Source of the DNA: Apostichopus japonicus
Taxonomy: Eukaryota > Echinodermata > Holothuroidea > Aspidochirotida > Stichopodidae
Assembly: GCF_037975245.1 (NCBI RefSeq)
Contig: NC_092577.1
Span: 9,213,013 to 9,277,012 of the forward strand
DNA length: 64,000 bases
Reading direction: 5' to 3'
Of this stretch, positions 50,001 through 60,837 are shown one piece after another (the stretch's first letter is position 1; each line of letters starts with the position of its first letter). Made by a program: the position numbers and the translations under genes. Below the pieces are notes generated by a model. That model ran no database searches. It was not told the origin of the DNA and saw only the letters and a list, made by a program, of their open reading frames with translations.

Positions 50001-52845
50001 AATATTTCCATCAGAACTATTCAATATGTATGTATCTTATAGTATAAGAAACACTCTGATGTAGTTGCGTCAATTTTTTTCTGATTCCGAGCCGAAACAG
50101 AGGCTACTTGGTCAAAGTATGGTACTCTCGAGTCCGAACAGAGTTCTATAGAGTATATGAGCAACCCAATCTTAGTCCGAGTCCAGTCAGTACATAGAGA
50201 TAATGTAATACATAGCTCACATAGTTTCTGCGGACTGGTCTGAGAAATATACAGAGCGTATTGGTTACTATAACAAACTGCTAATTTCCAAATTAACAAA
50301 CCGTCAACCCTTCCTGGTCTAAATTTGCCTGAGATGGAACATAGAGTGAAGCAAAGTTTCCATAGTCTTATATGAAATATCATACGTTTACCACTTCACA
50401 ATGCGTTTTCCTGTTGATACATGTATAATGTTATGGGTATAATACTTTTATGTAGTGTATAATGTTTATGTATGTTTTATTGAAAAAATAATTGCAATGC
50501 GTACTGTGTTTACACAGCAATAACTTCAGGATCAAAGCAAGGATGGAAATAATTATTCATGAAATAATTTTAAAAAATTCAAATATCAAATACGCACGTG
50601 ACATGGCAAATTTGGAAGAAATAAACTATTGAACGGTTAATATATTTCCATGATATTTCATGAAATTTGTCAACAATAACAGATCTATACATAGATCTCT
50701 AATATATTTTGAACTATTGTTATCTTTCCTTGTTACTGCTCTTCGAGAGTTTATCTTCAACTGCATCTCCCAAACTTTCATGGATATCATTAAAGGATTG
50801 CCTACAGTACCGTATACGATAACAACATATCATATAAGAGGGAGTGGGGTAAGGTATAGGGATAGTAACCAAAATACTGTTTCATGGGATATTCACGATG
50901 ATACTTATTTTGTACATTCCATCGATTCAACCACGAGGATCTTATAGATAGTTCTATCTTTGGATACTGCAATATTTTCCTTCTCGTCATACTCTCACCC
51001 ATGGTATCCATCTGGTCATCTCAGTAAGACGTTCATCATTATGACGTCACTCAGTATTTAATTGCGTCACTCAGTGTTTGATGACGAATTTAAATCTAAT
51101 GTTGTCTACACTATAAAGGTGTTGTGTGTATTCATGTTATTAAGTCCGTGCATCTCACAGTTACGAGTCTGTCTCCTACATTGACTTTGGTGTGCTTAAT
51201 GCAGATGTGCGTTTACCTGTCAGGGATAGTTTACTGCGATATTTTTGAACATATATCATTCCGACTTATACATATTTTACTTCGGATTATCATATTTTCC
51301 TGATTACAATTTTAAAATATCATGATTATAAACTTTCTCTTCCTTCCAGGCTTGCGACGCGTGGGGAAATCTACCAGGAGAAAAGGTAAGAGAGACATAC
51401 ATTCATGTTCCTGTTAATTAGTAACGGTACTTTAGTAACATGCAGGAGGTGTCAAGTACTGAGTACCAAATATATAAAACCAAAGAGTATTATAATTTGA
51501 TTCTCATCCGGCAGGAAAGATTTATAATTGATGTGTATCGAACAGGGAATTTAAATTTAAATCACGTAATGCTTAATAGCACTGTTCTCAATGTCAAGTT
51601 AAGATACTGCCTAAATAATCTTCCTTCCACACACACAGTCAAAGAAATGCTAAATAAAGAAACGGATAGACTTTTAATTACTACAAGGTTTAGGTAGATT
51701 GTTTTAAAAAAAAATGTCTAAAACTAGACTATGTTACCCAAAGTTTGATGGAAACTTAAATATTGGCATATAGAGCTGCAATTTTCACTCTTCAACCTCC
51801 GGATTACCATCGTTATTAATTAAGAATCGCTATACTGTTACTGTACAGAGAAACTAAGTAAGAAATATAAAGTAGGTAATTTGTGTTTTTACGAGGCATT
51901 TATTCATTTCTTTCAGAATAGAGATATGATGATATAAATACACAAACCTTTCATCGTTTTTCTTTTGTATCTGCAACTCATATGGGGAATGTTAGATTCA
52001 TGTCCAATGTAAAGTCAAAGTAATAGGGCGAAAATGAGCAGTTAAAACAACTGTATCTGTCGAATAATTTGCAACACGTGACATCAAACCTGCTTCAGTT
52101 TCGTATGTCTACAATGTGCGACAGTTTCAACTATATTGAAATCTCGTGTCAAGCAAAAGTACCTCAAACTTCTCATTATTTCATCTCTTTACCCCATTTT
52201 TGCTACCTGCATATTTATGGCATTGTGGAATCTCCGTCCTTCTCCCATGGATATATACAACATACATATCAGCATAATTTAAAGTTTAGTTTAAGGTTGG
52301 CACTGTCACAAGCCTGCTAGATGACTCTACTTTTCTGGTCACATTGATTTTTAACCGGAAGAAACCAGTGATGTGATAACCTTTTTTTAATTTATATCCA
52401 GCAACAACAACAAAAGTAACTACCATGACTTTCAAAATTCTAACACAGTTAACAATAAGAAAGCCGTTCAAAATTAACATTCCCACCAATTTGATATTAC
52501 TTTACGTTGCGTTAAAAATGCTTGACGTCATTGAAGAAGTTTGCGCATGTCTGCAGCTTGACTCATTTGGTTATTTGTATTTGGAGGAAACGGAAAATCC
52601 CAATACATGAATTTGTTTCAATCTGTAATTGTTTGTAACTATATCATGTTGTCAGTGCGTTATAAATTGGTGTTCAATGCTCCTCCAAATAAATATTCGA
52701 GTCTCAAAAGTTTTTGTTTTCAGTATTTTCGATGTACGTGGAGGACTGGTTAAGGGATATAGCGCACTTTAATAAGGATGACTTTTGTTTTATTTCGTTA
52801 TGTATGCTTATTTGTTTCTCTTTCTTGCAGGGTTACAGATTCTAG
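34799..52845 (+). CDS. 3' part of an LRR (NLR-like) receptor gene, five exons
   Basis: Five exons splice in a single frame: 34799-35007, 44525-44601, 45654-45712, 51350-51385 and 52831-52845 (stop TAG). All have AG/GT borders and their phases match at every junction (2, 1, 0, 0). The joined product is 131 residues: an LRR-type first exon, then a Pro/Ser-rich GSIPSSLKSRNVK segment, then RRLNLQTDLW and a short tail. The LRR style is that of leucine-rich ends of NACHT receptors in echinoderms, which sense intracellular danger signals. NACHT and death-fold exons are not seen, so the gene either begins left of the recognised part or this is a partial copy. Large introns (9.5, 1.1, 5.6 and 1.4 kb) hold several transposons. 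Confidence 0.6.
35008..37798. other. Intron 1, first part
   Basis: AT-rich, no supported exon. Small C/T-rich frames at 36114-36474 are low complexity. Confidence 0.4.
37807..39044. mobile_element. Fold-back hAT-like element with 8-bp target duplication
   Basis: CTCAATTT flanks both sides (37799-37806 and 39045-39052). The ends are inverted versions of GGTTGCATCTCTATGTTCCGAC. Similarity continues inward over several hundred bases per arm: GTACCAAAGAAACAAG near the left and GTACCAAGAAGACTAG read from the right. The whole element can therefore fold on itself. The arms consist of repeated (G)GACCAAA/GACAA words. Open frames inside (37789-38828, both strands) follow from this simple sequence. 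It lies in intron 1 of the LRR gene. Confidence 0.65.
39053..41456. other. Intron 1, middle part
   Basis: No supported exon. A 41-nt segment with AG/GT borders at 40336-40376 does not fit the gene's phase chain. A G run lies near 39922-39931. Confidence 0.4.
41465..41837. mobile_element. 373-bp hAT MITE
   Basis: GTCTAGTG is duplicated exactly at 41457-41464 and 41838-41845. The ends are perfect inverted repeats CAGGGTTGTCCAACCT (16 bp), followed by GGGCC-rich sequence (GGGCCACAT left, GGGCCGGAC and CCCGCGGGCC right). This is the well-known CAGGGxTGTCCAACCT class of non-autonomous hAT elements. Preservation of both ends and the target site points to fairly recent movement. Confidence 0.9.
42016..43645. 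mobile_element. hAT-like element, host of a nested hAT
   Basis: TTTGGGAC is duplicated exactly at 42008-42015 and 43646-43653. The left end is CAGGGACGTCGCTAGAGGGG; the right end, read inward, is CAGGGACGTAGCTAAGGCCT. Repeats of GGAATTTCCGACTGTCG lie at 42107-42190. It carries the insertion described at 42472-43335, so its own length is about 770 bp. No transposase frame. Confidence 0.8.
42472..43335. mobile_element. Nested hAT-like element
   Basis: The left end CAGGGACGTAGCCAGG lies at 42472. The right end CCTGGCTACGACGTTG (43320-43335) matches its complement except in the last bases. The flanks GGATATAC (42464-42471) and GGACATAC (43336-43343) agree in seven of eight. The related ends of host and guest place both in one MITE family that targets its own kind. 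Confidence 0.6.
43654..44524. other. Intron 1, last part
   Basis: No feature recognised other than the polypyrimidine tract before exon 2. Confidence 0.4.
44525..44601 (+). CDS. Second exon, LP..GSIPSSLKSRNVK
   Basis: GCTTCTCTCTATAG| is a very good acceptor and GTGAAAG|GTATTG the donor. After the codon CA+G (Gln), the frame reads FNSYYLPDTIPAGSIPSSLK and SRNVK, leaving one base. The FxxYxLP start continues the preceding LxxLQ as an LRR strand would. Confidence 0.6.
45654..45712 (+). CDS. Third exon, NLQTDLW segment
   Basis: The acceptor is CATTTTATTCATCAG| and the donor TGGCAG|GTAAATG. With the leftover G the first codon is GTA, then WNYRENGCRRLNLQTDLWQ in phase 0. Another frame of this 59-nt exon is also open (MELSREWLSS...), but only the first matches the phase of its neighbours. 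Confidence 0.55.
45713..51349. other. Intron 3
   Basis: AT-rich with G/C homopolymer runs at about 48887-48900 and 49167-49180. It holds a perfect palindrome, listed separately. Open frames at 49698-50383 (minus) and 50660-50947 (plus) have no splice or family support. Confidence 0.4.
49890..49927. repeat. Perfect 38-nt palindrome
   Basis: The arms TATTGTATCTTCATATTTA and its exact complement meet without a loop at 49908/49909. The AT-rich cruciform has no coding or terminator context. Confidence 0.9.
51350..51385 (+). CDS. Fourth exon, 36-nt micro-exon
   Basis: CTTTCTCTTCCTTCCAG| and AGAAAAG|GTAAGAG are both strong sites. The twelve codons read ACDAWGNLPGEK, phase 0 at both ends. Confidence 0.5.
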
Positions 52846-52875
52846 AGTTCATCAGAAGATGATACGGATGAAGAA
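52831..52875 (+). CDS. Terminal coding exon, stop at 52845, donor to a 3'UTR exon
   Basis: TTTCTCTTTCTTGCAG| is an excellent acceptor. In the gene's frame it adds GYRF and ends at TAG. The exon seems to continue to ATGAAGAA|GTAAG at 52875, so the 3'UTR may be spliced, possibly to 54574 after TATTTGAACTAG|. In other frames the exon stays open longer, so alternative C-termini are possible. Confidence 0.45.
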
Positions 52876-53052
52876 GTAAGAATATCGAATATTTCATGTT
52901 CAGTTTGTCTCATACTTAGTTATATTACATAAGTAAACAAGATCTTATCTTCGTGAGACAGCCTTACATTTAATCAAATACAACATGAATATGAAAGTCA
53001 TCGATGGATGGTAGTTGACAACAAAGCTCGTCAAATCTTCAAGATCATCGTA

Positions 53053-53086
<34 letters not shown>

Positions 53087-54044
53087 GGAATTGTCTGAGA
53101 GTTCGTGTTAATTGCTGATAATTTACTATCAAAGCTTGTACATTACATGTATACAACCCCATGTCCGCCTACGTCTGTTGAGTAAATGGAATGTTGTTGT
53201 ATCACGGATCGCTTGCCTCTTGAATTGCAAACAAGCTGATGTTTGTATATTGCTTATAATATCGAGCTAAGAATGACTTCAAAGTGAACTAATAAAAACA
53301 ATAACAGTCTGAATGATCTTATCACGGATCTTAAACTGTTCATTCTGAGTAACTGCTCATATACTTTGGCAATTATTCTTAACAGTAATTGACTGATGGC
53401 AAGAATAATGATGTTATATTTCATAATTTTATTTAGAGGAACTTGTAGATAAAGGGAGCTAATTTATGCATGAAAACACTTATGTCATGATGGTCTAGCG
53501 ACGGAGCGTAATCCGATGATGAATAATCGTATCCAATTATTTGCTGCTTGTTTCTGTCTAGACCGTATCCATCGCATTTTGTAATAACGTATTAATATGA
53601 CTTAATATAACAAAAGAGCTATAACTGATACATTAACAAGAAGAGGCTAAATAATATGTTTTCCTTTAAACATTCGACTAATCTGATTCTACTATATTGT
53701 ATTATAGACAGTGAGGGCATAGTAATACTAAATCACTAGTATTATGTTGCCGCTATATGGACGAGTATTTGAGTACATAAGATTAAGTGTGAGAATAAAT
53801 TGAATGGTGACATTAGGCAGAAGTATTGTCTTCATATGTTATAGTCAAACAAAACAAATTGGGTTGTAGTTCTCCTTCCATAGCCAATCATGTTTTCCGT
53901 AAATTCACCTTTATAATAAGCTAAATTTCTGGAATGTTCCCTTTGATGCTAACTTCATGATGACTCCCCTGTGCAGTTTTAAATGTTACTGTTACTTTTA
54001 ACTTGATATAAACAACATAACACCTCCGAATTGCATCCATTATA
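52876..54044. other. Non-coding sequence after the LRR gene, with (AT)n
   Basis: A TA/AT microsatellite of about 26 nt lies at 53057-53083. Nothing else recognised. Confidence 0.5.
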
Positions 54045-54480
54045 TGTAGCAGGTGATGCCTGTTATTATGTGTAGCAGGGATCTCCTTCAGTCTATGTAG
54101 CAGGTGATGCCTGTTATTATGTGTAGCATGGATCTTCATTAGTATGTGTAACAGGTGATGCCTATTATTATGTGTAGCAGGGATCTCTGTCAGTATGTGT
54201 AGCATGTGATGCCTGTTATTATGTGTAGCAGGGATCTCTGTCAGTATGTGTAGCAGGTGATACCTGTATTTATGCGTAGCAGTGATCTCTGCAAGTATGT
54301 GTAGCAGGTGATGCCTGTTATTATGTGTAGCAGGGATCTCCTTCAGTCTATGTAGCAGGTGATGCATGTTATTATGTGTAGCAGGGATCTCCGTTAGCAT
54401 GTGTAGAGGGGTGATGCCTGTTATTATGTGTAGCAGGGATCTCCGTTAGTATGTGTAGCAGGTGATATATGTTGTTTTGT
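54045..54480 (+). repeat. 51-bp minisatellite, about 8.5 copies
   Basis: Units start GTAGCAGGTGATGCCTGTTA at 54045 and recur every 51 bp (a shift of one or two near 54402). Each has two GTGTAGCAGG words, so it is internally duplicated. Since 51 is divisible by three, the minus strand stays open for 159 codons with a 17-residue repeat (EIPATHNNRHHLLH). No start context or splice sites support translation. Confidence 0.85.
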
Positions 54481-54573
54481 GTCATCGTTTCACTAACTGT
54501 AACAATTTGTCGATGTGACAACACTTTTAAACAGTAATAATTTGTTTCTTTCTTTGTTACATATTTGAACTAG

Positions 54574-54700
54574 AGTTATCTCCACGAGGAACAGCAGACT
54601 GTCTACGTGTACTCTTCCGGAGAGAGAGAGGGGTGGAGAAAGAGAGACAGTTGGACAGAGAAAGGGAGAGATGGAGATGGAGAGAGAGAGCAGATAGACT
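54574..54700 (+). other. GA-rich block, possible 3'UTR exon
   Basis: TTGTTACATATTTGAACTAG| could be an acceptor for a terminal exon of the LRR gene's 3'UTR. The sequence then becomes GAGAGA-rich (54616-54692). No polyadenylation signal was seen close by. Confidence 0.25.
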
Positions 54701-54813
54701 GACATTGATCTCAGTAATGCCACAGCAGACTGTTTTATTTAGTTAACCAATCATTAGTCATAAGCCAAATTGGCCCGTCGACCTCCTCCAAGATTATACA
54801 CATTATGAGGTTA

Positions 54814-55083
54814 TCAACACTAAATAATATTGATCCGACGTCTGCCATCTTCAGTCAGCTGGTTTGCAGAACGATCGGACCTGTTGGTTAAGTTGTCGAT
54901 CCAACGCATATGTAGACGGCCTGGATTGCATTTGCAGACGCAAGGTAGACCATACAGTACAGCAGAAGTTAGACCTTCACATCGCACTGCGTGTCCGCAC
55001 CACTTAGCTTTACGTTGAAGAACATTTCCAGAAGAGAACAACCAACGTCCCGCAATCTTTGTGTTCAACTCATCATTTATCAT
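54814..55083 (-). pseudogene. Non-LTR retrotransposon C-terminal fragment
   Basis: The minus-strand frame contains LQRKAKWCGHAVRCEGLTSA, then VLYG, then RLHMRWIDNL and LTEDGRRR. The family pattern at the very end of RT-encoding non-LTR elements is RLRWxGHVxR, VLxG, GRPRxRWxDN and AxxRxxWR, and all blocks appear in order. The GKRxRGRP block is degraded (VCKCNPGRLHM). Only about 87 codons remain, with no RT or endonuclease part, as usual for 5'-truncated copies that then decayed. Confidence 0.65.
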
Positions 55084-55439
55084 TGGTTAACCGTGGCTTC
55101 CTTTCTGGTTATTGATCATATTTTACAAGTAGATATTAGTTATCAACGATGCTTGTCTTTTAGTTTCAAATAACATTACAATAAATATTGAGAGGACCTT
55201 CCCTGCATTTCTGCTGAAGTCGTTATTTTTGTTATAGACATGTGACGTATAGAACGCAGTAACTGTACTTCTTCATATAGCGATTGTTCAATCACGTGGC
55301 ATATGGAACGGATTTACTGCTATTATGTAGATATAGAGAATGTGTAATCGTGTTCTTTATCATTAAGATTAAATGTCATTGCGTAATATCAAAGTGAATG
55401 TGGCTTATGATCAAGCTATTTATTTTGCAATGATTAACT
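55084..55439. other. Spacer
   Basis: No feature recognised. Confidence 0.4.
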
Positions 55440-55875
55440 AAAGCTTAATAATATATCGAATGTGTAATTCCTTGTTATATTAGACGGATCAACTACTGAT
55501 ACATAATATAATGAATGTATAATTCCTCTTTACATTAAACGGATTAACTATTGATAATTAAAGTAGTGAATGTGTAATTGTAATCGCATGCTGCACTAAA
55601 CGGACGATCAGATGCCACATTGTTAAGTTATTTATCATATTTTTGCTGCATTTTCTCAGAATATACTACGCAGTAAGAGTTCAACTGATGTAATATCATA
55701 GTAATTCCATACTGATGTTACGTAATGGTAATACCATACTGATGTTACGTAATGGTAACACCATATTCATGTTACGTAAAGGTATTATCATACTGATGTA
55801 ACTTAATTGTACTACAATACTGATGTTACTTCATGTAAATACCATACTGATGTTACGTAAGGGTAACACCAAATA
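55440..55875 (+). repeat. Two degenerate tandem repeats (about 65 bp and 27 bp)
   Basis: At 55440-55620 a GAATGTGTAATTCC...ACGGATCAACTA motif repeats three times at about 60-65 bp. From 55700 to 55875 the word CCATACTGATGTTACGTAAT recurs about six times, at 55708, 55735, 55761, 55788, 55815 and 55842 (period 27). Confidence 0.7.
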
Positions 55876-58800
55876 GTTCTGAAATCAGAGGCAATGAGCG
55901 TTATTCTTCTCTCAGTTCTTTAATGTTTCTGTTTTTACGATGAATGTAAAGCCAATCATCAAACCACTCTTTACGCTACCACCAGATAATAGAAACGCCG
56001 AGCTGACATAAGATTCTGTAAATTACAAGTTCACCCAAAATACACAATGTGTGGTCAATGCAAATGTACGTGACAATATTGTTCTTAATTTTGATTATGT
56101 ATTAGAATTATTAATGATTCATTCTAATATATTTACTTATTCAACATCTATTATCGGTTCATATTTTGCTTTTTTTCAGTCTTGTTAGGCTATCTCGAGA
56201 TGCTTTACTTTTCTTATATGTTCTGATTTCATGTGAAAATACTAGATATAATATAGGTAGGGAATGTAATCCTGTTCGAGATGGACAGAATGCAGCCCCT
56301 GCAGGTAGGAAAAATGTGGGAGGAACCGTAAAATATATGAAAGTGGATCAAATGTAATACGGTAGTCATAAGTACAGACAGTTACCTTCAACGTTTGGAA
56401 GCAGAACAAAAATCAAGAAAAAAACAAAGAAAATATGAGACGGCAGCGAGCTTGACCTCCGCCCAAGACCTGGGATCACCCCCCCCCCCCCGGAGAATCA
56501 ACCTAAATTAGAGTCCATCCGGTGACAGTACTGTACCCTGCGGACGCAGGCACTCTGTCCACCGAATTCCTGATCTAGAAGGCCTCTTACCCCTCACCAG
56601 AGCCAAGGCCTCGATCCTCCCAGCTAATAAAATCATCCTTGTCAAGGGGAAGTAACTAAAAATCGTTAGGAAACCCATTGTCATATTTTTATCTACGGAT
56701 CAGAATAATCACTTTGATATTCGTGTACCTTGGGGTGGGAGGGAGGATGGATGGGATTGATGTGTCTTTAGATCAATGTGATATCATTGTACATCTTTGA
56801 CAGAGAATAACCAATCGTGAAGCTTGTTGTATAATATACCGATGTAACTTCTCAGTCAAATGATTTAACCTTCAATGCTACTTTTGTCTTTCGACAATGA
56901 AACTTATACGTTTCTTTTTATTAACTTCGAAACCATTAAAAAATGATTAGTTTTTTTACTGTTTGCGTTTTTCCATAAAGTAATCTTATCGAAAATTCAT
57001 CGAATGTGTTGGAGACTCTATGATATCTCTCATAGGTCAACAATTGCATGTTACACTATAACTGATCTGTTATATCGAACTTGTCTTCCTGAAGAGAACA
57101 AAATGGAGGACGTTTTGGTATATATCGAACTTCAAGACATTTCCAGTACACATGACGTCATTTACTTAGGCTTCTTTTCCTTATTTAGCTTAAATATTTC
57201 CTGTAACAGTTTGTTGTTACAAATAATGACAGTTTATGCTTCATTTACCTTCACTTACAGCTACCAGTTCTAATTTTAATGTTTTAATTGTTTTTATTTG
57301 TTTTTGCTGGGGTGGGGGTGCTTTGCGCTTCTTTTTTTTTGGCTATTGCCTTTGTTTATTGTCAATGTTCATTCTGTAATCTATGGATTTTAAAGCCTCC
57401 TCTTAAAATGATATGTGGTATGGTTTACGATGACGTGTATATTACGTAATATAATGATCATTAAATAAGATTAATATTTTGTACTTAAACAGTTAATTTA
57501 ATGATAATGATCGGCTTTCTATTGTACTCTCCTTTATCTTATTACTACGCGAGCTAGACGTTTATAGTCATGTATACTTTAGTTATGAATCATCCCCTAA
57601 GTTCCATTACAGCCGATTAAAGACAATCCAGTGACGAGTCTGTTACGTCATTCAATAATAATTTGAACAACGTAATGACAATCTGTACATATTGTGTAAT
57701 TAAGCTTTAAATCAATACTCTTACTGCTATATATGGTAGGTCTTGTAGTTAACTCATGGCTGAGACCAATAGTAGTTCAACAATTCACTCGAAACATTCG
57801 ATCAAAGGTTTTAATAATTGCAAATTATTTCAGAATATTTTACACAATGTAAGAATTTCATGAAAATATGTTGTTACCACATCTTTGCAGTTTCTTATGT
57901 TTGGCTTTAATTGTCCAAGCTTTAAGACGCTTGCAAGCAAACAAACAGGTCCTTTCATGATATCCCCTCGTTGTGCACACATTATTGTAACCATTTCTGG
58001 TGTAATTTTCCACTAGCAAATTGCTAAGAAAGGAAAATTTAAAATTAACTCTAAATCGCCTTTCATGAATAGCAGTTTTAATTTTTATATATTATATCCA
58101 ATATAACCAATTGTTTATAAATGTTTCCGTAATTTGCGATCTTTCTATTGATCTTCCTTCATTCCCTTTTAGTTCTTTTGTTGTTTTTTGATGTTGTTTT
58201 TTGCTTTCTTTTACCGTTTTTACCATTCATGTGATTAAACAAAAGGTAATGAGAGATCTGTTTGTATAATGGACATAGGTATTGTGAAATCATATAGTTG
58301 GTTAGCCATACAGTTCGTATTCGATGAGCTGTTTCACGTGATTAACTTAGAAAAGTCAATATTTGCTAATCGTTCCGTCATCCTACTAGAGAGTATTAAC
58401 ACGGACTTTACACTATGTTTTGTTGTTTTCGTTTCAAAACACCTTACATTGTACCTGTCCTACATTACAACATGTCCTCGTTTTGTCATAAAAAACACCA
58501 AAAAAAAAACATATTAAGTGTGTTGCAGTCTGGTATCCATTTTGTAACTTAATTGTACCAAATTCATATGTAACTTGTGACTACAAAAACCGTCAGAGAT
58601 AAGTTTGATTTTACAATTTTTACTCTAAGTTTTTATTGTATGAATTATATGGTGGTTTGAAAGGCCAAGATGTAGACCTACTGTGTCAGTACAGCACGAC
58701 ACCAGAATAAATATTGTATATTGTTTACTTGTTTTAGACTTTCAGGAAGTTTTCGAGTTGTTGCCTTGCAACAAACTTGACAACACATCAAACATATGAC

Positions 58801-60025
58801 TTTGTCGAGTTGATAAGTCACGCTAACCTGTAAAATCTTGAATAAAGAAATGTCAAAACTACGTTAATTTAGACTTGCACTCACATGACACCTTGACAAA
58901 GAATATCAAATTGTTTGAATGTCGTGTTATATACTAAAGCAGTAAGTTTATATCTTGTTTGTCCCCTAAGAACCGCCGGGAAATCGCGATATCGAAAATA
59001 AAAAAAAATAAAAAAATAGATCAAGGATTCTGTGGTTCGTTTCCTTTCTTCGTCTGCTTACTATAGCACATGTACAAACTTAAAGATGTGATCTAAAATA
59101 TTTGTCATGACAACCAAATTTTTTTTTCGCAAGCTTGGAGTTATCCTTTAAAGGTTCTGTTAAGTCTATAAGTCTATACACAAACGTCAATGTATCTGTA
59201 GCCACGTGTCTTCAATATGGTTACGTGGAGCAGACTCCTGCGATTATTTACTACGTTTTATCCTCGGTAATTGTTTCATGAAGGTATAGATCCCTGATTA
59301 GAGGATGCACACCATTTGTATTGTGTGGCCCTATATACATTCATGAACACTCCGGATTGTTTGGCGTTCCATGTAAATGTAAGCACACATGAATATGTGA
59401 TGTAACAATTGAGATGGTTGTGGTCATCTTCAAACTGTAACCAGATGAATTTGTATATTTGTTAGCTTGATTTGGAGGTTAATTACGACCAGTAAGAAAG
59501 TACAATATGTTACAGTTTCGACATTTCAATGTACAATCATTGCAACCTAGCTTATTTTGTAAACATACCCCGTTAAATTGTTTCGAACCACAACCTTTCA
59601 AGAAATGATGAGGATAAAAGATTGTTCCCCTCTTGAATTCAAATGACCTATGATAGAGTTTTTGTTTGTAACCTGTTTTGTGGTCTGCGGTAAAAGAGAT
59701 ATATCGTCTCGTTAACAGCATCCCAAGCAAGAGATAGTTTGGCAGATTGATACAAAGTTCAATGATGGGGTAATGATTCTCCATCAATAAACTTTTTGAG
59801 TGTTTGAGTGTTTGAATAGTGATAATAATCGGTAATAATAATAAGGTGTAATTATAATAAAGTGTAATAATACTAAGTGTTTAACTACTGATCATAATCA
59901 TTAAATTAAGAAACAAATAAAACAGAACACACATCAAAGTTACAAAAACGTAAGCTTTTCTCCATTTGTACGATGGGGAATATAGTTGGTTTTGTTCGAG
60001 AACATTTGACTGTAATGATTCATCA
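55876..60025. other. Non-coding stretch
   Basis: AT-rich, no supported exon. A 14-nt C run lies near 56479-56492 inside a GC-richer block (56440-56640) that may be an old repeat. Open frames (57004-57273, 58269-58517, 59479-59787) lack support. Confidence 0.4.
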
Positions 60026-60079
60026 ATTCATGGTGAATGACTTGTTGTTCTGCTCCAGCTGCCAGATGTGCTTCGGGAG
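60026..60079 (-). pseudogene. Tiny retroelement fragment (LPKHIWQLEQNNKSFTMN)
   Basis: The 18 minus-strand codons resemble the S/PKxIWxLKxxNxxFxINWS block that I associate with reverse-transcriptase genes of invertebrate retroelements, near a CNLC motif. Two consecutive TGA codons follow at the expected Trp-Ser. The match is short, so the assignment is tentative. Confidence 0.3.
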
Positions 60080-60659
60080 CTCCGTTGCGGTTTGGTGTTT
60101 TTTTTTTTTTTTTGTGGTTAAATGACATCTTGTAGTTTTCATATCTAAGCTTGAAAAGGGTTCCGTTAGGGGGTCCGTTATATGTAAATCTTGCAGTTGT
60201 CGGTGGTTTTCACTTCGGCCTTATATATGATGTTTGATGCCTGGCAGTTTCCATTTAGTGGGCAATTGTCCTTTTGTCGGCAGTTGCAGGCTTCCTTTTG
60301 TTACGTTGTGTGAGTGGTTGCTATGCGTTTTTATCATTAACATAAACTTCCCGAAGACATCGAAACTACACAAGATATTCAACAGAAACACCGTGAAAGT
60401 CAGTTACAGCTGCTGTATGTTATAGTAGTAATGTAGCCGTCCAACCCAATCGAAGCTGCCGCATTATTCGAGTATTTCATTTAAAACCCAGGAATAAACG
60501 TCACAAAGAGAAATTACACCCATGATAAGATTTAGTTTTAGTAGAGCATTCAATAAACAATACAATTATGTATACATTGATCAAAGTGACAATTTTTGGA
60601 AAATGTTTGCATTCTGTAAATAGTTTATTGGCGGGTATTTTTATTTTAATTGCATTAAT

Positions 60660-60837
60660 AAGGGCATTCCTCCCGTTTGATTGAACGACGAGGCTTCCTT
60701 TTTCGTTTTTTTTTTTTGGTTGACTGGCCTGGAGAGCTTGATCGGCTCTCTTTTTCGCTTCGATCTCATCCGCAAGACAACAGGCCCTCTCCCATCTTAT
60801 TTTGTACTCTGTTGTATCTTCCTTCACCAGTATGGTC
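60660..60837 (-). CDS. Candidate charged exon
   Basis: On the minus strand CTTATTTTCATTAG| is a good acceptor. The frame continues KEDTTEYKIRWERACCLADE, then IEAKKRADQALQASQPKKK, a helical charged segment unlike the surrounding AT-rich noise. The frame stays open to 60501, but composition drifts to hydrophobic AT-rich codons after about 60660. The real exon end is unknown and no donor stands out. Family not recognised. Confidence 0.3.

Noticed and set aside
53921-54400. 159-codon minus-strand frame with 17-residue repeats
   Set aside because: It is produced by the 51-bp minisatellite; non-repeat codons after the array show no protein signal.
54493-54723. 76-codon minus-strand frame rich in Ser/Leu
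   Set aside because: It comes from the GAGAGA microsatellite on the opposite strand.
56440-56640. GC-richer block considered as a tRNA-derived SINE
   Set aside because: No recognisable A/B box pair at proper spacing on either strand.
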